Shown here: positions 36,470 to 47,800 of the stretch, in pieces
Position numbering within the stretch: position 1 is the stretch's first letter
Layout of the letters: each line of letters opens with the position of its first letter
NCBI GenBank assembly: GCA_001949185.1
Contig: BDGG01000010.1
Coordinates: 939,773 to 1,003,772, forward strand
Length of the DNA: 64,000 nt
Direction: 5' to 3'
Origin: Ramazzottius varieornatus
Taxonomy: Eukaryota > Tardigrada > Eutardigrada > Parachela > Ramazzottiidae
Made by a program: the position numbers and the translations under genes
Notes under the pieces: generated by a model
The model's input: the letters and a program-made list of their open reading frames with translations, nothing else
The model's database searches: none
Told to the model about the DNA's origin: nothing

Positions 36470-37600
36470 GTTGACAGAGTGTAGAAGAAACCGGTTGGAG
36501 GAACACTCGTTCATACGCCCTGCCACCCGAGGCACCGCCCCTGAGAGATGGTCCTGTGAGGGGGTTCCCCTGCTCGAAGAAGTTGTTCGAGGTTGGGCGC
36601 CCTGCTGACCCCGATGACACGGCGCACTACGTCAGCGGAAGTGCATGACGTCATAGAATCGATCAGATGGCGCCAAACAGATCAAAAGTGCTCAGGTGTA
36701 AACGAAGTCACTGTCGTCTTGGATGCCTTCCAGCCGCGGATATAGGAGCAATCAGTGCACGGGATGATGATTCTAGCACCAGGCTGGACGGCTTTGGGGA
36801 TCATGCCTGCTTCCTTCAGGGAGTGGTAGACCTTCAAGGCGCAAGAGTTGGGAGCACAGACATTATAACAGGAAGAGTTGCTTTCTCGGAATGGCGTAGG
36901 AGACCAGGGAGCTTCTGCCACAGCAATGACACTGCGGGGACTGGGATGAAGATAAAAGTAGTCCAGATGGATGCCATGATAAATCGTGATACAGTCCACA
37001 GCTTCAGCAAAGGAATAAGCTGTCATTCTAATCGTCCGTGGGCTCCACAGGGATGAAATCGTAAGGAATATAGTACTCTTGCCGGGTGTATCTGCACCTT
37101 CTTCTGCACCTGTTGGCACTCTTTCAGGTTGATGTAGACCTTCCTGGCACCAAGAATTAACAGCACAAAGATCGCAGCAGGTGACTTCACCCTTAAATGA
37201 TGTCTTCCACAGACAAGAGGAAGCTTGACAATGGCCAAGGAAATTCTGAGGCTTAGCAAAATCTTTCTTTTCTCCGACCTTGTACATGTAATAATACAAT
37301 AAATAAACAGAAAGAAAAGGGATCCCAAGATCCAGAAAGATGAATCAACAAAAGGGACAAAAGAGGTCTTTAAGACCCGCAAAATAAATCACAGAAAGTC
37401 ACGAGTGCGCCATCGGATCGATTCGATAACGCATGCACTTCCGTACGCCATGTCATCGGGGTCAGCAGGGAGCCCACCCTCGAACAACTTTTTCGAGCGG
37501 GGGAACCCCCTAACAGGACCATCACACAGGGGCGGTGCCCAGGGTCTCGGGGCGTATGGACGAGTGTGCCTCCTACCGTTTAGGGGAAATTCTACGTTCT
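36470..37600. mobile_element. 1.1-kb element with 185-bp inverted arms
   Basis: The left arm (about 36490-36674) is, as reverse complement, about 80-85% the same as the right arm (about 37405-37590). Both contain TCATCGGGGTCAGCAGGG, CCTCGAACAACTT and GGGGAACCCCCT. A core of about 730 bp lies between. Both arms keep the same open frame (MSSGSAG, SNNFFE, GNPLTGPS, RGGA), so the arms may themselves be old coding sequence. No transposase is seen and target duplications were not found by eye. Confidence 0.65.
36682..37299 (-). pseudogene. Cysteine-rich two-repeat frame inside the inverted-repeat element
   Basis: A 205-codon frame carries two related units. The second is CAPNSCALKVYHSLKEAG with VQPGARIIIPCTDC. 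The first (CAVNS... KVYINLKECQQVQ) has slipped into another frame about halfway, as shown by an overlapping frame at 37382-37023. The VQPG..IIIP ending recalls LysM modules but the rest does not fit well. It looks like a decayed gene captured within, or duplicated with, the flanking arms. Confidence 0.45.
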
Positions 37601-38191
37601 GCTATTTGTCCGGCATTTAGACTTTAGAATAACGTTACCAACCTGCAACGGGAAGCATTTCTGAGTCTTTTGCGGAAAAGCGGAAAACCAGAAAGGTCAC
37701 AAATCCAGGAGAAACACATTGCATTCACTTCCTGGTTCGATGCAGTGATGCCCAGGCATCTCCGAACATCACCTGCGCGCAGCGGAAAGCCCGCTGGGAA
37801 TTTTAGGTTATTTACGTACCTATCGATGCTTCAAATACAGTCAAAAAATTTAACGGTTATCTATTGTAATTTCAGCCTTCTCTGAAATGGGAAATAAGAA
37901 CCAAAAGATCCAAAACCAAAACTAAATGTGCATAAATTTCGCGAATTAAAACTGAGCGCCGCAAGCGCGTTCCAGTGAGCGACCTGTGCGGACCACAGTG
38001 TGCCCGTGAACCAATCAACTGAACGCACCCGTGGTTAGGTCATCGCGATCGAGTTTCTAGTGCCTGATTTCAAATCAGCTGATCGATCCGCTTCATAAAA
38101 CGATCTCTTTATTAAATTTGGCATCTAAATTTTCAGCAAACGTTCTCGTTCTGTATTCTCCCTGTACCTGTGTGTGGTGATTGTAGGAAGG
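37601..38191. other. MAT2B upstream region
   Basis: No coding sequence is supported. The stretch before the start codon is AT-rich, and the bases just before the ATG read ttgtaggaagg, so a 5' UTR intron ending at about 38187 is possible. Confidence 0.4.
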
Positions 38192-39572
38192 ATGGAGTCC
38201 AATAATAAGACCGTGGTGGTAACAGGAGCATCGGGACTGCTTGGACGTGCTGTGCTGAAGCGATTCGAGGAAGCCGGCTGGAAAGCGACTGGACTAGCCT
38301 TCTCCCGAGCACATAAGCATCCCAACCTGGTCAAGCTGGACATCACGGACCAGGAAGCTGTCAAGCATTTCCTTGTTTCTACTAGGGTGAGTTTGATTTG
38401 CTGTGATGCTGTGTGGTGCGAGGATGGAGCTTTGTTCCGAACGTTCGGTGGAACGGTTTCTTCCCTTTTGCAGCCGGAAGTGATAGTCCATTGTGCAGCG
38501 GAGAAGTCTCCGGACGTCGTGGAGAAGCAGCCGGAAGAAGCTCGAAAGCTCAACGCCGACGCCACGAGGAACTTGGCTCTATGTGCAGGTTTGTCTACGT
38601 GAAACATTGTAATTTGTTACTCAAGTGTAGATAATATGACCAAATGTATGCATTGGCTGTTTTATTTTGGCAGTGCAGGTAAAAGCCTTCTTTATATACA
38701 TCAGCACCGACTCAGTGTTCGATGGGAAGAACCCCCCGTATGCGGAAGATGCCACGACAAGCCCGTTGAATAAGTACGGACACAGCAAGCGAGACGGGGA
38801 AGTGTCTACAATAAACCTGAATGCTGGTAAGCTACCTGTTACTCTTCCAAATAGTCGAATACAGTGGCTTATCGAAACTTCTTCATGACAGTATCAGTTT
38901 CTTTTACGGACTTACAAAGTTCTGTTACTTTCAGGTGTGGTGCTACGAATCCCGTTTCTTTATGGTCCCGTCGACGAGCTGGCCGAGAGCTCGGTGGCCA
39001 TTCTATTCGGACAAGTCAAAGCCGGCAAACCGGTCACAATATCACATTACGATTATCGTCGACCTGCACACGTTGACGATATCGCTGGAGTCGTGCTTCT
39101 TCTGGCCGAAAAGAAACTAGCTGTGAGTAAACTCGAGCATCTTCTTACAAAGCTTCCTCAACCAGTCTTGTTGTGTATGTTAAAAGCCAGTCCACGAGAT
39201 TTCAAAATGATTTAGTTTCCCAAGTCTGTTCAGGGAGAGCAAATTTACGGAATCTATCACTGGTCGGGACCGGACCAGATGACAAAGTACGAGATGGCTT
39301 TGATCATGGCGGACCTATTCAAACTGCCGAAGGACCATATCAAGGCCGACCCTAATGCGCCGACTTCCGGTGCTCCGAGAGCCGTTGGTGGGTCGCCGCA
39401 GGTTCTTCTGGACAGGCTGTTGTGATGCACATTTATACTTTCACGAACTGATGGTTCTTCATTTCTAGATCCATCGCTGAGCTGCGAACGCCTACAGAAA
39501 CTTGGTGCGCCCACACCTGTTGACTTCCGCACCGGAGTCGTCCCGGTTCTTCAGCCTTTCCTTAATGCTTAA
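38192..39572 (+). CDS. MAT2B: Methionine adenosyltransferase 2 regulatory subunit beta (RmlD-like fold)
   Basis: Six exons close in frame to 302 residues (human 334): 38192-38386, 38474-38588, 38674-38826, 38935-39122, 39234-39387, 39469-39572. The protein is an extended short-chain dehydrogenase homologue that binds the catalytic MAT2A dimer and tunes S-adenosylmethionine synthesis. The N-terminal NAD(P)-binding motif is VVVTGASGLLGRAVL. HCAAEKSPDVVE and KLNADATRNLA follow, then the conserved FFIYISTDSVFDG, the YGHSKRDGE pair corresponding to the YxxxK region, LRIPFLYGPVDEL, and the family-specific RRPAHVDDIAGVV and YHWSGPDQMTKYEMA. A start 18 bp upstream (38174) is in frame but falls where a splice acceptor is likely. 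The last exon joins in phase 1 at GCCGTTG. Confidence 0.93.
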
Positions 39573-40561
39573 TACATAGCTTGAAGAACGTAGATTATTT
39601 TGATGATACGTTAGCTTGTGATAATTTGGTTCTATGGTTCCTGATTTAACATTTTTAGAAAGTTAGTTGTACCATTTTTGATATTGCGGGTTTGGTCTGA
39701 ATTTAGGTTCAGTGTTGGGAGGATGTTCGAAAGGGGTTTTCGGTGAAGTTAAACTTTGACGAGGCAGTCAATTATGGATTTGGAGATCTATCAATGACTT
39801 TGAAAAGTCTGCCGTAGATTAGTGTATTAAAATCACAGAAGGCCTGAAGTATCCCGTAGTGCAATTAGGCATCAGGAGTTAAGCGAAATGATTGACTTTG
39901 AAGAGCGATGCGAATCTTCAAGTCGACTTATCGGCCTGCTGCTGCCCTTACTTCATTTCATCGTACTCTCTTTTCTTTCTGTAAAGTTTATAGGAAGGAG
40001 ATCAGATGTTTATGATGAGGAGGAAATTTGTCTGCGGTATATCCGCGTTGTAGAGAGTAATCATCATCATCTGTTGATACCTGCACGGTGCGTATCGAAG
40101 GCCGGGCAGATGTTGCTCGACCTCGGTTCCTACCCAGTGGTGATGGCGACACTTGCGGCTTTTCATATTTCCTTCTCCATCGCTTTGAATTATATATGTG
40201 TCAGTGGCTGTTCCGCTCTTCGGTAAAGTCATTTTGTACTCTTCAGGTGGAAAAGGAGACAAAGAGAAATCTCGATACAACATGTAGCCACCTCTCGCCA
40301 TCGGTCGCGCACAGCACCTGCCTCTGCCCATAAGCTGCCGGATCTACTGTCAAATATTTCTAAAGAAAAGTTTATTAAGACCCCACCATTCTCAATGTAC
40401 GATTATTTTCTTTGAATAAGTCCGCATACCCCTGACAAAACATCTTGATCTTTATTACGGAATCTTTCATTGACCAAATCCCTCTATTGAGAACTCGAAG
40501 AAAGAGCTCGCCCACATGGACACGAGCATTAAGATGCAGCTGCTTCCTTTGAAATTTTAAA
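39573..40561. other. Intergenic, no supported gene
   Basis: A minus-strand frame 40331-40002 (109 codons) has a protein-like stretch (YRDFSLSPFPPEEYK) and a possible donor after HHHW, but no partner exon was found. I do not annotate it as a gene. Confidence 0.35.
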
Positions 40562-40861
40562 ATGGAATTTTGGATGGAAATAAGCTTATTAGGTCACCCA
40601 AGGAATGAACTGGCTATTTCAGAACTAATGATATCGAATCTTCAGGAAGGCTATATGCAGTGCGGCAATGCTGTTGTACAGGATATTTTGAAGGTCGCCA
40701 ACGCAAAGGTCACTTTCCGCCCCGTTTGTATCTGACATATCCTTTGCCACCCATTAACGGTTCGAATTTATATTCCAGATATTCGGGAGGAGGTCCATGA
40801 CCTATTCGTGCAATCTGAAAGTGGTCAAGCTCTTGTGGGCGTTAATGTCACTGCTCATTAA
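40562..40861 (+). CDS. Short two-exon hypothetical protein or gene fragment
   Basis: ATG at 40562 opens 55 codons to a phase-1 donor (gtatct at 40728), and an acceptor (tatattccag) at 40778 leads to 83 bp ending at TAA 40859-40861, giving about 82 residues. The sequence is protein-like and not low-complexity: GHPRNELAISELMISNLQEG, MQCGNAVVQDILK, then IREEVHDLFVQSESGQALVG. I do not recognise it; a weak resemblance to part of the central modulatory region of IP3 receptors is not convincing. It may be a remnant of a larger gene. Reading through the donor stops at 40735. Confidence 0.35.
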
Positions 40862-41806
40862 GTGCAGATGTCACCGAGAAAGTCACCGCGATATATTGCT
40901 CCATGTCATCCATGAATATGGAGATTGCGTCAAGGAGTTCGTTGACCATATTGACCATTTCTACGAGGGTGGAATTATAAAAAGAAATAAAAGAACAGCT
41001 GGGAGCAATCAGATGTTGACAGAAAGTAGTTTAATTTCTGTGCTGCCACTGCGTGACTGATATAAAGAACGGTTCACTAACTTTGGTTCTTCGTGAAAGA
41101 AACTTTAGCTGCGCAGGTTACGGTTCTCTGAGTTTTTGGTGACGCCATGTTACGTACACAAAGGACGTGGAACTCCAAGGTTAGCACGTACTTTACTGCC
41201 GTTTCGGGTGTGGTCGCTGTCAGGAAACTGTTATTAGAACGACCACAAATGTCCGAAATGGTTGGTAAAATACTAGCCATTTCCCGTAGTGGCCGAAGGA
41301 AGATTAAGCGTCGCCCATGGGCTGGACATCAAAGACCATCATACGTCTTCCATCGGTCTTCGTCCGGTCACATAGAAACCAGTCCGGTCAGACGGTGCCT
41401 TCGATAGAAGTGGGTCGAACTGCTATCTGCTTTTCTATTGTACTGGACGGTCAACAGCACGTCGTACTGGAATTAAATAATCCGAAGCAATCTTTTCCTT
41501 TGCTTCTTTGCTTCAGTCTGTGAAGCTGATGGCTGCGACCTGATATTTCTTTTGCATTCACTTCGAAACGACTCATAATCATTGTACGATTCTCATAATT
41601 TCTACCAGTATATATTTCGGGAGTATGTAGCAAGGCGTTTTCGTAAGAACTTAGTTTTGCGAATCGCAGTATCCCAGTCCCGTTCGCGGAGTATCCAGCA
41701 AAACCGCGTCGCCTCTGTTGTGTTCACACAGGCCAAGTTATCCGCTCCGCTTCTTGTGCCTTGATCCCCGTTTCGCCTCCAACCTGGTGGTTCATAACTC
41801 GCTGTA
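40862..41806. other. Cyclin D upstream region
   Basis: No coding frame with motif or splice support. Several 60-86 codon frames on both strands overlap without pattern. Confidence 0.4.
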
Positions 41807-44800
41807 ATGTCGGAACAACTGGACCTCCTCTGCCTGGAAAACCTGGACGCTATGCAAGTTGTCAGCGGGCAGGTCAGCAGGCCCGACTCGGAGGCAGTGG
41901 TGGCCGTCCTGTTGAGCCATGAACGGGACTATTCCGTCGGGAATATCTACGGCAAACGGGCCGGTGACGCCGAGCCGTTTGCCACTACCGAAAGCCTGGT
42001 AGTCACATCCAGTATGCGCGAGATTCTTGGACAGTGGATGTGTCAAGTAAGTCTTGTTTTCAACGTTTTCCACAGCGTAAAGTCCTCCTTGTCATGTGTC
42101 CGGGCGGAATCTTTGCATCCGAGTTTCCGCGACCGGGCTTCGGGGATTTTGCGGAAGCCTCTCTTCCTTTTTCCACAAAACTAATCAACCGAAGTTTGCT
42201 CCATAATCTGGTGTCCATTCAACTAATCAAACAAGGATGGCTTTCTGTTTTTTCGCAGGTGTGTGTCTTTCGGGAAGCTGACGTTTACGCTACAGCCATC
42301 AACATAACGGACCGTTTCTTCTCCACACTCACCGTCACGTCGGAGCACCAAGTGCAACTTGTTGGAGCAGCCAGTGTTCACTTGGCGTCGAAGCTTCGCG
42401 AAACGGTGCCAATCTCTATCAAAGAAGCTCTGTACTATACAGACGACGCCTATACAACCCAAAACATCAAGGTATTGTGTGGCGCTTTTTCTTATCTAGC
42501 TAACCTTGATTCTCTGCAGCCGTTATGGCCTTTCTTTCTCGTTTCTTTCTTCTGCGGGCTCCACACCCCGAAGGACTTTCGTACTGACGATACAAGATGG
42601 ACCGAACAAGCCAGGGATCTTGGTCCGGTATCTAGGTCGTAGCTTCCGCTGTTGAAGGCCCAAGAGTGAAACCAACGAAGATTTTTTGGAACGAGGAGAT
42701 GCAATCGTGACCGCATCGCTCTTCGTGTTTTTCTCTCTTTATAGGCGAATCACATGCGAAATTCGGGAAGCAGAAAATCCCGAGGTGTGAGCATAAGAAT
42801 TAATTCAGATTGTTTTGCCCAAAGATCGACGCTAAATTGGTCGTTGTAACCAGCAGTCGCCTTCTCTTTTTCCCTTCCGCAGATTGAAGGTCGTGAAATG
42901 AATTCCAGAAAGGCAAAGGGCATCAAGCAAGGTTTGGTTTCGTAGTTTCTTTGTTGGACAGGGTACGAAATTTGTTTTCTTGATGAGATCAATGAGAAGC
43001 TATTTCAATAGTCGGGTCGATCGTTGAGAGAAAGAGGCGCCTCGACGCCGGTTGTAGGCTCGTTTGCTTCGTTTGCGGACATTGTGGTAGGGAAGGCGAA
43101 AAGTATCAGCTGATTGCAAATTACATGCCAGGAATGCAACGGCATCATTATATTGCGTGAGGAGGCTGAAGAGCAAGGCAGAAAAGTTAACAAAGAATGA
43201 GGAAGGGGTTCTCTCCCTTCGATAGCACAAGGAAAAGAAGGGAACGGCGTAATCCGACAGTAGCTTCCATTCAGAAGTTCTTATCTGACAAGTCAATATT
43301 ATAGAGGGGTAACATTAGCATGCTGGGATCGAGGCGAGGGAGATGAGATGCTCGACACCGATATCGAACAAAGGTCTGACCACACTACCTACTGTGGACC
43401 CAAGTTCCATCCGAGAAAATCTAGCTTTGTGCTCGGCGGAAACTTGGGCAGAAACGGTGGCGAAGTTTCTCGAGCTGTGAATACACACAAGGAGGCCTTG
43501 GGTAAACCCGGCCTTCAATGTTATCCTTTCGATAAGAAGCCAAGTGCGGTCTTTGCTGGGTAGTAAATTTCACACCAAGGGTCTGTATTTACCCCGTCGA
43601 ACTTCGCCCTAAATTTACTCGGCTGTTTGATTTCACACATCAAAGACAAAGCAGCCACAAAATACCAATTGGGAGCTCGGCGCACAAACTGAATCACATC
43701 GTTTTCCCAATTTGGCGCACGTCTTCGTTGGCATTGGCTGGCAGAGTGCGCCACTTGGAATACAATGCTAATTTTTGTTTCGGTTTTTCTTGCAAGGTGA
43801 AGTTCGAACTTCACTTTCGTGTTAGAGGAATGATTTGATACAATAATTACGTGAGGGATTTGCTTGGGAAAACATTTTCAGTGGAGTATTGACTCGAGGA
43901 TTGGACATGCAGTAGGTGACAAAAGTGAGCTAATAACAGCTGACGCCGGTCTGTCTTGAGATCTAATATCCCGTCTTTCTTTCTCGTCGTCAGGGTAATC
44001 AAGGAAGCAGGAAGATGGATGGTCAGATATACCCTAGAAGCTGTTCGGTCTTGGGTAATGCATGGGTAAATATTCCTGATCAACGGTGGTCCCTTCTTGT
44101 ATTGCGCAGTCCAGCAGAAGGATGGCGCAACACAAAAGTTTCATTAACCCGTTCCATTAAGGCCACTTTGTCGCAATGTTTAATTAGCATTGTGTCTCAC
44201 TGCTTCGGGCCAGTTCGGAGTTCCCTTCTCCGCTTCGAGTTGTGACATAACCGAGTAGGGATTAACCTGAAAATGTCTTGGGACAGTAGCAAAGCTCTTC
44301 AAGGCGTCCTAAATTGAAAGTAGCCTGGAACTTGTGTCTCTTGTCGTCCCTTCTGAAGGCACAACAATGGCTCCCTGTGGAAACATTGTCTTTGTTTGCT
44401 CCTCTCAAACTGCATGCTTTATGAGATTGCGTGGTTGTAATCTGTGGACCTTTTTGTATGCTTACAGGATATGGAGACCATCATACTTGCTGCTCTGCAC
44501 TTCGACCTGGTCTCCGTCACTCCCGGCCACTTTCTGGACGCATTCTTCAATATTCTCAACATTGGCATGGTTCACCGCGAACGACTGAAGGCGGATACGC
44601 TGAGAAGAATCAACATTTCACTGATCGGTAAGCGAGATAAAGTAACTTCCGGGTTGGATTCCCAATCAAAACAAATCCCGAAAATCGAAAGTTCTCCAGA
44701 TTTTTCTCTCAGAACCTACCATACCATAGTGTAGGTTCTACCTTGCAAAACCAAACCAATCAACTCAAGGGTAGTCAAATTTAGACTGCCCAGAACGAAA

Positions 44801-47800
44801 CTCCACAAAGAGATCGAAACATCCCAATCAAGACAATCAACAGGTTCATTTGCAAAGCTTGCAGACTATGACGAGACGCTGGTTGCATTGCTGCATAATC
44901 TACAGGAGCTTTCCAGCTGTTTTATCAGCCGCTATACTTTTATGGTTATTGTTTATGGAAGGTTGGCGAAAGTATTCTGGGTTAACCGGTGGAATTTCAG
45001 ACAGAGAAATCAGAGCGAAGGTTAACTGCCGATTGATGGGCTTTGTTCGTCCGATATGTGATGAAACTGGCCGATTCACCCGGCAGGTTTTGCGTCGCCG
45101 ATGGGTCGTGGCGCTTCCGTGGACGATAAAAGAAGAGAGTGATGAGGAAAAGATGACTTGGAATGAGCGGTGGGGAATGTTAGGCATGTCGAGCGCGGTG
45201 AGCTTCGATGTGGTCGGATAGGCGTCTTTTAGTCCATGGGAAGGTGATTCGCCTGGCGCTGCCATATTCCATTGCGTGAAACTCGAACGTTGGACCGATG
45301 ATCGATCTCTAGCCTTCTTTTATGTCGGCCACGCAAAAGTTGCAACAGCAGCTAACTGTTCCTCTCGAAAAAGAAAATAATTGCTCAAGCGCGCAAAAGT
45401 ATTTGCTCTCGCGCAATACGGTCATCATTCCGTCGTATAGTCACGAAAATATGTCCGCACAAATGTACATTTAAAAGCTTCCCACCATTACCTTTGCGTG
45501 AAATGAGCAGCGGAAGACACTTTTATTGTGGACTTTAAAAACAATCTCTTGAACAGTGGAGAAAAGTGGTGGTAGGTACTTGTTTGATTGGTTTGATAAA
45601 ACGGCACCACCTAATCAGCTGATCGATAATATGCACTGTTGTTGATCTTGATTGGTTTCTGGCCTCGAGGGCGCACAAGGTCAGGCGATCAGCTGATCGA
45701 CGACTTAGCCCTTCCGGCCAGCTACAGTGCGGATTGATTGGCTTGATAAGGCTTTGTGCACGTGCCAGGATGTCTGGCCTGGCTTGGCACCCTACTTTCA
45801 TCCATTGATTGATAAGCAAGCCTTATCAGTGGTGGGCGGGCACACAGTACGCTTGATTGCTGATTGGCCCGAGCCTTCATTCAGTAGTTTGATTGCTTGA
45901 ATGCAGCAAACCGGCAATCGCGACCAGCCGACCAGAAGCTCTTTGTTTTTGCTGTTTCATTAGCCTTCGAGGCTTCCAACTTCCGTTCGAAGTTCTTCAT
46001 TGAAATTTTCATTTCCAGTGTCTCTGGCGGCGGGAACTGACTAAGAGATAATGTGGCCGCAGACAGCTGTTTGAGTTACGGGGTGGAAGGTCTAGATGTC
46101 GCCGAGAATCAGGCAGTCACTGTTTGCTGTCTGTGGCTCCCCGACCCCGCAGTCAAAGCCGGCACTGTAGATATAAAGAAGCCCGCTTTACCGAACATTG
46201 TTGGGTCCCGATAAGGTCTTGTTGAAGGGTCAGTTTTATTGGTCGGAATGTGACGCGAACGTCAGGAGGGACCCTCGAAACTTATCCTCTATCCCGCTGG
46301 CGTCCTGTCTGGGGAGGTACCGGAGTGTACGGATTGTCTTCTTGCCCTTATTAGCTTTGCCGGCAGACTTATCGGTCTAAAACGTCGCGAAATCGTTTCT
46401 CACAGTTTTGAGGCCGAGTGTACTGTAAATCTTGAAAGCTGACGTCCATAAAGTCATAGTAATCAAAAGATAATCGAAGGCTCTTTAGAATCTGAAGGAG
46501 GTCGAATGGGCTATCAAGCTCGTTCCGATCTGGTTTAGAGTCATAAAAGAAGTATCAAATTTTCACTTCCTGGAAACTCGCTTTCCTTCTAGAACCTTTT
46601 TAAAAGTTTCTTTAGTTTGGCGCAGGTAAAGACGCTCCATTTCGCTTGGGAGGCTTGCCACAGATTCGAATAAAGGCATCTGTATCCGTCGGTGGCCATT
46701 GATATGCAGATCTTAAAGCCGGAAGCCATCAAATTGCTTGTAAAAGTTGGTGGAATGGGTATGGTAATGGGGCCTAATTTGATAATGATATGGGAGTATA
46801 GGTCAGGTGTAAAAGGCGACAAATTTAAAATGGTCCGCACGGCCATGGTCCAGTTCAACTGGACGCCCGGCTGGCAGCACACCTTTCCTCCTTTCATTCT
46901 CTTCAATAACGTTACGGAATTTATATTCCGTCGTGCGCTAGAAATGAATAGGCCATTACGGCTTCTTTTCCTCTTTATAGTACGTGAAATACCTTTGCCA
47001 GTGATGCGATATGAATAGTAAGTTCTTCGAGCATGATTAGCTACGGCAGCTGCTTCGCGGCGGATAATCATAACCTAACCCTTAAAGTGTACACGAGGAA
47101 GTGCGAGTGATGCGCAACACGTCGTCGTCACGACTGGATGAAGGAATAGAATTGGAAGATTCCGAGCTTCAAATGAGACTTGGCCGAATGGACGGAACCG
47201 GATCGTTTTCCAAGTGGCGCACATCTGTAATCAATAGCAATCGAGACATGCGCCAGTTGAAATGACGATCTGGTCCAGTTCATTGGCCTACCTAGCATAT
47301 CTCGAAAGACCCATGGGCTCCTGGACTTCTCATGCCTGAATGTACGGATTCTTGCGTTGCGAAGAACTTGGTGGACAAAGACTGGTGAAAGTCGAATGTC
47401 CAAAGGAGGAAGTGATGCGTGACACGATCTGGGGAATTTCTGAACGACTTTCAGAACGGATATTGATGACGCGCCTTGTTGTGGTAAATAAAGATCGGTG
47501 GTTGATTATCTTCCTACTGTATAGGCCGTTTACCCACACTAGTTTTGTGGGTTCGTTCGACTTTGTGAGGTTGTTGGAGCGATCGCCGATCGAGGAATCA
47601 AAAGACAAAGTCGAGTTCGATTCTCGAAGGCTCTTGCCAGAACATGTTAGCCCAGTTGCTGTGATGTAACGAAGAGATATTAAACACTTTATTGTCTTTG
47701 TTAGGGATGAGCGCAGTGGGGCATTTGTGCTACAGGAGGTCCAGACTCATTGGAGATTGGAGCTGCTCATTTCTCAAGATAGTGGTAATTGCCTCCATGG

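Noticed and set aside
40002-40331. 109-codon minus-strand frame with a protein-like stretch
   Set aside because: No partner exon after the possible donor and no family match.
46589-47071. Large overlapping frames inside cyclin D intron 3
   Set aside because: No motif on either strand; both frames can be explained by base composition.
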